From Candidatus Omnitrophota bacterium (lineage in GTDB: Bacteria > Omnitrophota > Gorgyraeia > Zapsychrales > JAHFFX01): a DNA stretch of 32,196 nt. Position numbers and translations under genes: made by a program. The DNA is taken from NCBI GenBank assembly GCA_023247755.1, contig JAHFFX010000008.1:1-32196 (forward strand). Reading direction: 5' to 3'. Positions 27,425 to 32,196 of this stretch are shown here, one piece after another (the first letter of the stretch is position 1; every line of letters starts with the position of its first letter). A model generated the notes under the pieces. The model had not been told where the DNA came from and did not search any database. It saw only the letters and a program-made list of their open reading frames with translations.

Positions 27425-28413
27425 ACCTTAAGAACAAACGAGTTCTGGTGACCGGAGCCGACGGGTTCATCGGCAGCCACCTCGCCGAACGGCTCATCGC
27501 CCGAGGCGCGAAGGTGCGGGCGTTCGTTTACTATAATTCGTTCAATTCCTGGGGCTGGCTGGATCATGTGCCGGCGCCTCTCGCCCGGAAGATGGAGATC
27601 TTTAGCGGCGACATCCGCGACCCCAACGGGGTGTGGGAGGCGGCCCGGGACATCGACGTCATCTTTCATCTGGCGGCCCTCATCGGGATCCCGTTCAGCT
27701 ATCACTCGCCCGACAGCTATATCGACACCAATGTCAAGGGAACGCTCAACGTCCTGCAGGCGGCGCGCAAACGCAAGGTGAACAAAGTGGTGCATACCTC
27801 CACCAGCGAGGTCTACGGCACCGCGCAATACGCTCCCATCGATGAGAAACACCCCATCAATCCTCAGTCGCCGTATGCCGCGAGCAAATCGGCGGCCGAC
27901 AGTCTGGCGCTCGCCTTTCACCGTTCTTTCGGCCTGCCGGTGGCGGTGCTGCGCCCATTCAACACCTACGGTCCGCGCCAGTCCGCTCGCGCCGTGATCC
28001 CGACGGTCCTGGCCCAGGTATGCAACGGGAAGAGATCGGTCAAAGTGGGGAATCTGGGCGTCACCCGGGATTTCAACTTCGTTGATGATACGGTCGAGGC
28101 CTTCTTGAAGATCGCGGAGTCCGACGCCGCGGTGGGCGAGGTCTTCAATGCCGGCTCAGGGCGCGAGGCGTCGCTGCACGAGGTCATCGCTGTGATCCGC
28201 AAGATCACCGGGATCAATTTCAAGGTGGTCATTGAAAAGGAGCGGCTGCGTCCCGCGAAAAGCGAAGTGGAGCGGCTCATCTGTGACGCCGAAAAGCTTC
28301 GTATGGTCTGCGGCTGGGCGCCCCGGGTCTCCCTGGAGCAGGGCCTGAAGCAGACCTGCGAATGGGTCCGCAAGAACCGGCATCAATTCAAAGAGGGGAT
28401 CTACAATGTCTAA
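27421..28413 (+). CDS. NAD-dependent epimerase/dehydratase (extended SDR; NDP-sugar 4,6-dehydratase-like)
   Basis: VLVTGADGFIGSHLAERLIARGAKVRAFVYYNSFNSWGWLD, TSTSEVYG, YAASK; resembles the LLPSF_EDH_00030/LegB-type family by eye. Confidence 0.85.
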   Translation: MNLKNKRVLVTGADGFIGSHLAERLIARGAKVRAFVYYNSFNSWGWLDHVPAPLARKMEIFSGDIRDPNGVWEAARDIDVIFHLAALIGIPFSYHSPDSYIDTNVKGTLNVLQAARKRKVNKVVHTSTSEVYGTAQYAPIDEKHPINPQSPYAASKSAADSLALAFHRSFGLPVAVLRPFNTYGPRQSARAVIPTVLAQVCNGKRSVKVGNLGVTRDFNFVDDTVEAFLKIAESDAAVGEVFNAGSGREASLHEVIAVIRKITGINFKVVIEKERLRPAKSEVERLICDAEKLRMVCGWAPRVSLEQGLKQTCEWVRKNRHQFKEGIYNV

Positions 28414-29125
28414 GGTCCAAGCGGTCATTCTGGCGGGCGGACAAGGGTCGCGCCTGCGCCCTTATACTACCATCCTGCCCAAGCCCCTGATGCCGGTGGG
28501 CGAGCTTCCGATCGCCGAGATCATCGTGCGGCAGCTGGCGCGCGCGGGTCTTACGCACATCGCGATTTCCACCGGCCACCTGGCCGAATTGATCGAGGCC
28601 TATTTCGCCGATGGCAAACGCTGGGGCGTCCACATCCAATATATTAGAGAAGACCGTCCCATGGGCACGGCGGGAGCCTTGCAGTTCGTTGAGAACCTCA
28701 CCAAGGATTTCCTGGTGATCAACGGAGATATCCTCACCGACCTTGATTTCGGCAAGCTCATGAAGGTCCACGCCCAGAAGCGGGCGGCCGCCACGATCGC
28801 CATCGCCGAGCGGATCGTGAAGACCGACTTCGGCGTCATCGAGACCGGGCCGGACGGCGCGCTGCAGGATTATATCAAGAAACCGGCGCAACGGTTGTGG
28901 GTGAGCACCGGCATCAATGTCCTCAGTTCCCGCTGCCTGAAATTCCTTAAAAAGAACGAACCCCTGGGCATGCCGGAGCTGATGCTGCGTTTGAAAGCGG
29001 CAGGCGAGCCGGTCCGGTGCTTTAAGACCCGCGGCTATTGGCTTGATTTGGGGAGACGCGAGGACCTGGACCTGGCCCAGGAGGTCTTTGAGCAGAACCA
29101 GAAGAAATTCTTAAAGGGGTCATGA
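28406..29125 (+). CDS. Sugar-phosphate nucleotidyltransferase
   Basis: AVILAGGQGSRLRPYTTILPKPLMPVGELPIAEI, MGTAGAL, VINGDIL, GYWLDLGR. Confidence 0.92.
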   Translation: MSKVQAVILAGGQGSRLRPYTTILPKPLMPVGELPIAEIIVRQLARAGLTHIAISTGHLAELIEAYFADGKRWGVHIQYIREDRPMGTAGALQFVENLTKDFLVINGDILTDLDFGKLMKVHAQKRAAATIAIAERIVKTDFGVIETGPDGALQDYIKKPAQRLWVSTGINVLSSRCLKFLKKNEPLGMPELMLRLKAAGEPVRCFKTRGYWLDLGRREDLDLAQEVFEQNQKKFLKGS

Positions 29126-30060
29126 AAAAGCGGATACTGATCGCCGGGGTCACCGGGTTCCTCGGCGGCGCGCTAAAAGAATACATTGCGCGCCGGGAGC
29201 CGGGGATTGAGGTCCTGGGGCTCACGCGCCGCCGCGGCGGAAGCTCGGGCCTCTTGCCAGCCGACCTCACCGACCCGGTGAAGACGGCCGCGCTCTTGCG
29301 GCGGGTCCGCCCGGATTATGTTTTCCAGTTCTGCGGCGGGGACCGCGGCGATCCGGCCCAGCTTTTTTCGTCACAATTTCTCGCCACACGCGGCCTTTTG
29401 GATGCTATTCTGAAAACAGGTTTGCTCCGGATCCGCGTGGTCATCCCTGGCTCGGCCGCCGAATATGGAAGGCCGGCCGCCAAGCACCGCTTGATGACGG
29501 AAACCGATGCCCTTCGGCCGGAGAGTTGGTACGGCTTCATCAAATGGATGCAAACTTCCCTGGGACTGTTCTATGCCAGACGATCCGGGCTCGATGTGGT
29601 GGTCGCGAGGATCTTCAACGTGGCCGGCGCCGGGACCCCCGAACGGCTGGTCGCCGGGCAATTCGCTTTCCAGATCGCCCGGATAGAAGCGGGCCGGCGG
29701 TCCCCGGTCATCGAGACCAACGGCCTTTCCTCCCGAAGGGATTTTATCGACGTGGCTGACCTGTGCGCGGGTTTGCTTACGGTCGCGCGCCAAGGCCGAA
29801 AAGGGGAAACCTATAATATCTGCAGCGGCCGGGCGCACTCGGTGCGCGAGCTTCTGCAGCGGTTGCTTAAAGAAGCCGGAAAAAAGAATATCAAGGTCCG
29901 GGAACGCAGGGATAAGGGCAGCGGCTCTTTTGATGTCATCGGTTCCAATGCGAAGATCCGAAAGGAATTGGGTTGGTCGCCGACGATCAGTCTGGCGGAA
30001 AGCCTGCGGCAGACGCTCGAGGATCATCGGCGCCGGATGGGGGGAGGAGGGGGCTCGTGA
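29122..30060 (+). CDS. NAD-dependent epimerase/dehydratase (GDP-4-keto-6-deoxyhexose reductase-like)
   Basis: ILIAGVTGFLGGALKEYIA, IPGSAAEYG, YGFIK, ARIFNVAGAGTPERLVAGQFAFQIA, RRDFIDVADL. Confidence 0.85.
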   Translation: MKKRILIAGVTGFLGGALKEYIARREPGIEVLGLTRRRGGSSGLLPADLTDPVKTAALLRRVRPDYVFQFCGGDRGDPAQLFSSQFLATRGLLDAILKTGLLRIRVVIPGSAAEYGRPAAKHRLMTETDALRPESWYGFIKWMQTSLGLFYARRSGLDVVVARIFNVAGAGTPERLVAGQFAFQIARIEAGRRSPVIETNGLSSRRDFIDVADLCAGLLTVARQGRKGETYNICSGRAHSVRELLQRLLKEAGKKNIKVRERRDKGSGSFDVIGSNAKIRKELGWSPTISLAESLRQTLEDHRRRMGGGGGS

Positions 30061-31229
30061 AGGTCCTCGTCGTCCACAATCATTATCAGCAGGCCGGCGG
30101 AGAGGACGCGGTCGTAAGGGATGAGGTGGCGCTGTTGCGCCACTTCGGTCATGAGGTCCTGCTGCACGAACGCAGCAACGAAGAGCTCAACGCTCTGCCC
30201 GCTTTCGGGAAGGTCTCGCGGATGTTGCGCATGGATTGGTCGGACCAGTCTTGCCGGGAGATCCGCGGCCTTATCCGGGAATTCAAGCCGCAGGTCGTTC
30301 ATTTCCATAATATTTTCTTTATGCTGACCCCTTCGGTCTATTATGCCTGCCGGGAGGAGAAGGTCCCGGTGGTCCAAAGCCTGCATAATTTCCGTATGCT
30401 GTGCGCCAACGGTCTCTTGTTCCGCGACGGGGGGGTCTGCGAGGACTGCCTGACCAAATCCCGCTGGGAAGGGGTCAAGCACGGTTGTTATCGCAATTCT
30501 CCGGTGCTGTCCTTCCTGGTGGGCCGCATGTCGCAGGAGCACCGCCGCCGCAAGACCTGGGAGCGTTGCGTTGACCGGTATGTCACGGCCACGGAATTCA
30601 CCCGGCGAAAATATATCGCGAACGGCCTGGCGGCGGACAAGGTCCTGGTCAAGCCGCACTTTGTTTATCCCGACCCCGGGTTGAGCGCCCAACATGAAGG
30701 GTACGCGCTCTTTGCCGGCCGCTTAAGCGAGGAGAAGGGCGTAGCGATGTTGCTCGCGGCGTGGGAGAAGATCAAGGATTTCCCGCTGCGTGTCCTGGGC
30801 GACGGTCCTTTGTCCGGGAAGCTCAAGGACCTTGCCCGGCAGCGGGACATCAAGAACGTGGAATTTCTCGGGTTCCTTTCACCGGAAGAATATGGAGCGG
30901 CGCTTGCGAAGGCCAGTTTCGTTGTCATCCCGTCCATCTGTTACGAGAACTTTCCCCGCATGGTCGTAGAAGCTTATTCCCGCGGTATTCCCGTCGTTGC
31001 GAGCCGTCTGGGAAGCATGGAGGAGATCGTCAAGGACGGCCGGACCGGACTGCTCTTTGAACCGGGGAAGCCCGAGCAGTTGATCGATCGCTGCCGGTTC
31101 CTTATCGACAACCCTGCCGAGCTGGTTCGCCTGCGGCGATCGGCCCGGCAGGAATACGAAGAGCGATACACGATAGGAAAGAATCACGAACAGCTCATGC
31201 ACAGCTATCAGCAGGCCATTCATTCTTAA
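30057..31229 (+). CDS. Family 4 (group 1) glycosyltransferase
   Basis: GTG start with GTGA overlap; VKVLVVHNHYQQAGGEDAVVRDEVALL, SLHNFRMLCANGLLFRDGGVCEDCL, YALFAGRLSEEKGV, VVIPSICYENFPRMVVEAYSRGIPVVASRLG. Confidence 0.93.
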   Translation: MKVLVVHNHYQQAGGEDAVVRDEVALLRHFGHEVLLHERSNEELNALPAFGKVSRMLRMDWSDQSCREIRGLIREFKPQVVHFHNIFFMLTPSVYYACREEKVPVVQSLHNFRMLCANGLLFRDGGVCEDCLTKSRWEGVKHGCYRNSPVLSFLVGRMSQEHRRRKTWERCVDRYVTATEFTRRKYIANGLAADKVLVKPHFVYPDPGLSAQHEGYALFAGRLSEEKGVAMLLAAWEKIKDFPLRVLGDGPLSGKLKDLARQRDIKNVEFLGFLSPEEYGAALAKASFVVIPSICYENFPRMVVEAYSRGIPVVASRLGSMEEIVKDGRTGLLFEPGKPEQLIDRCRFLIDNPAELVRLRRSARQEYEERYTIGKNHEQLMHSYQQAIHS

Positions 31230-31247
31230 AGCAATAAGGGGCAATCG

Positions 31248-31352
31248 GTGAGAACGCGTTTTAAAATAAACGGCTGGGACTGGTATTGGATCATCATCAC
31301 GGTGCTTTATATCCTATGGAGAGCGATCGTCCTGTTGAAAAGAAATTATTGA
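31248..31352 (+). CDS. Small single-span membrane protein or leader ORF (34 aa)
   Basis: GTG 31248 with aagggg RBS; MRTRFKINGWDWYWIIITVLYILWRAIVLLKRNY; overlaps the next CDS out of frame. Confidence 0.4.
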   Translation: MRTRFKINGWDWYWIIITVLYILWRAIVLLKRNY

Positions 31353-32196
31353 CGTTGGCGCATCTGCCGACGGTCATGCTGGCAATCGGTTATCCGCTGT
31401 ATTGGATCGAACTGTATCTTGTGAACCACAAGAACGGTCGGACCCTCTGGCTGGGCTGGATCCTGTTCGCGGTGGCGGCCGCATGGCTGGTCTGGTCCCA
31501 CCGCAGGTTCATCGCCCAGGCGATCCGCGAGATGAAGGTGCGGTTCGAGGAGCTGGATCTTTTCTGGAAATGCTGGCTGCTGCTGGTCAAGATCTTCGTC
31601 CTGCTCATCTTCATGGTGGGTTTTTACGCGGCCTTGCTCCCGCCGCATCTGATCCAGGAAACGGACGCTCTCAACTACCACATCACGATCCCCAAACAGC
31701 ATCTGCTGCTCAACTCCTTCCAGCACATCCCCTGGTCGACGGCGGACCTGTATCTCATGCCGGTGGATTTCGCCCTGGCGCCGTTCTGGCTGGCGACCCA
31801 TCTTCCCAACAAATTCCCGCAGTTCATTTTCCTGCTGGGACTGGTCGGGGTCTCGCTCAACTTGGTCGATTATTTCAGCCGGCGCAATTTCAAGGCCGGA
31901 AGTCTCATCGTGGCCGCTTTGCTGGGGTCGCATTTCCTGGGGATCCAGATCGGGACCGCGATGCTCGATGTGGTGCTCTGCTATCTGGCGCTGGCCGCCC
32001 TGGACAGTCTCCTGCGCGGCTCGGTGATCCTCTCCGCCTTCGAGTTCAGTTTTTACCTTTGGTCCAAATCGTTCCTGCCGCTTTCGACGGCATTGGCGCT
32101 CGCGGTCTTTCTCGGGCTGGTTTTCTTCCTTAAACGGAGAGGTTTTGTGGAATTGAGCTGGGGCCGGGAAAGGGTCGTGGAATCGGTCTTTTTCTC
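31316..32196 (+). CDS. Polytopic membrane protein, GT-C-like, truncated by window end
   Basis: Open frame from ATG 31316 to the window edge: MESDRPVEKKLLTLAHLPTVMLAIGYPLYWIELYLVNHKNGRTLW...LLPPHLIQETDALNYHITIPKQHLL; multiple hydrophobic spans. Not in the supplied ORF track, presumably because it has no stop in the window. Confidence 0.75.
   Translation, partial: MESDRPVEKKLLTLAHLPTVMLAIGYPLYWIELYLVNHKNGRTLWLGWILFAVAAAWLVWSHRRFIAQAIREMKVRFEELDLFWKCWLLLVKIFVLLIFMVGFYAALLPPHLIQETDALNYHITIPKQHLLLNSFQHIPWSTADLYLMPVDFALAPFWLATHLPNKFPQFIFLLGLVGVSLNLVDYFSRRNFKAGSLIVAALLGSHFLGIQIGTAMLDVVLCYLALAALDSLLRGSVILSAFEFSFYLWSKSFLPLSTALALAVFLGLVFFLKRRGFVELSWGRERVVESVFF

Noticed and set aside
414-32133. Numerous minus-strand and alternate-frame ORFs in the supplied track (e.g. 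22287..24080 minus, 8985..10064 minus, 18835..19938 minus)
   Set aside because: They lie opposite or inside well-supported plus-strand genes, have low-complexity Arg/His/Pro-rich translations with no recognisable motifs, and are typical shadow ORFs of GC-rich coding sequence.
31402-32133. ORF-track call 31402..32133 plus strand (243 aa)
   Set aside because: It is a different frame from the open membrane-protein frame starting at 31316 that runs off the window; its translation is Pro/Gly/Arg-rich with no domain motif.
1-32196. tRNA, rRNA, transposase or integrase genes
   Set aside because: No recognisable tRNA cloverleaf, rRNA segment, IS terminal repeats or recombinase motifs were seen, although a dedicated search was not possible.

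Overview
The window is a dense, all-plus-strand surface-polysaccharide (O-antigen/capsule-type) locus, with many neighbouring genes overlapping by ATGA or GTGA. I read about 30 plus-strand genes in five blocks. (1) 1-6549: an acyl-ACP module of SDR, MBL-fold hydrolase, KASIII with intact Cys-His-Asn, a MaoC-FabG fusion, a methyltransferase, an FkbH-type HAD-IIIC protein and a free-standing ACP. (2) 6803-12356: a PFTS-motif polysaccharide protein, a Wzx flippase and a large GT-B-like surface-carbohydrate protein. (3) 12474-20831: a putative non-canonical pathway to a CMP-activated 3-deoxy-2-ulosonic acid, containing a Gfo/Idh oxidoreductase, a zinc-ribbon methyltransferase-like protein, a SIS isomerase, a transaldolase-like aldolase, an HpcH/HpaI aldolase, a HAD phosphatase, two SDRs, a KdsB-family cytidylyltransferase and a D-2-hydroxyacid dehydrogenase; no NeuB/KdsA-type synthase is present. 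(4) 20821-25378: a second zinc-ribbon methyltransferase, a left-handed beta-helix acetyltransferase, a NodU/CmcH carbamoyltransferase and a GT2. (5) 25409-32196: a Wzy/WaaL-like protein with an unusually long hydrophilic insertion, a three-gene NDP-6-deoxysugar set, a GT4, a small membrane ORF and a truncated polytopic membrane protein. Non-coding features include nine perfect TTAACAC heptamers ending 3 nt before a start codon, with degenerate inverted copies upstream, and a strong extended -10 promoter candidate at 12386-12414. All calls were made by eye from motifs; no searches were run. Taxonomy was not determined.
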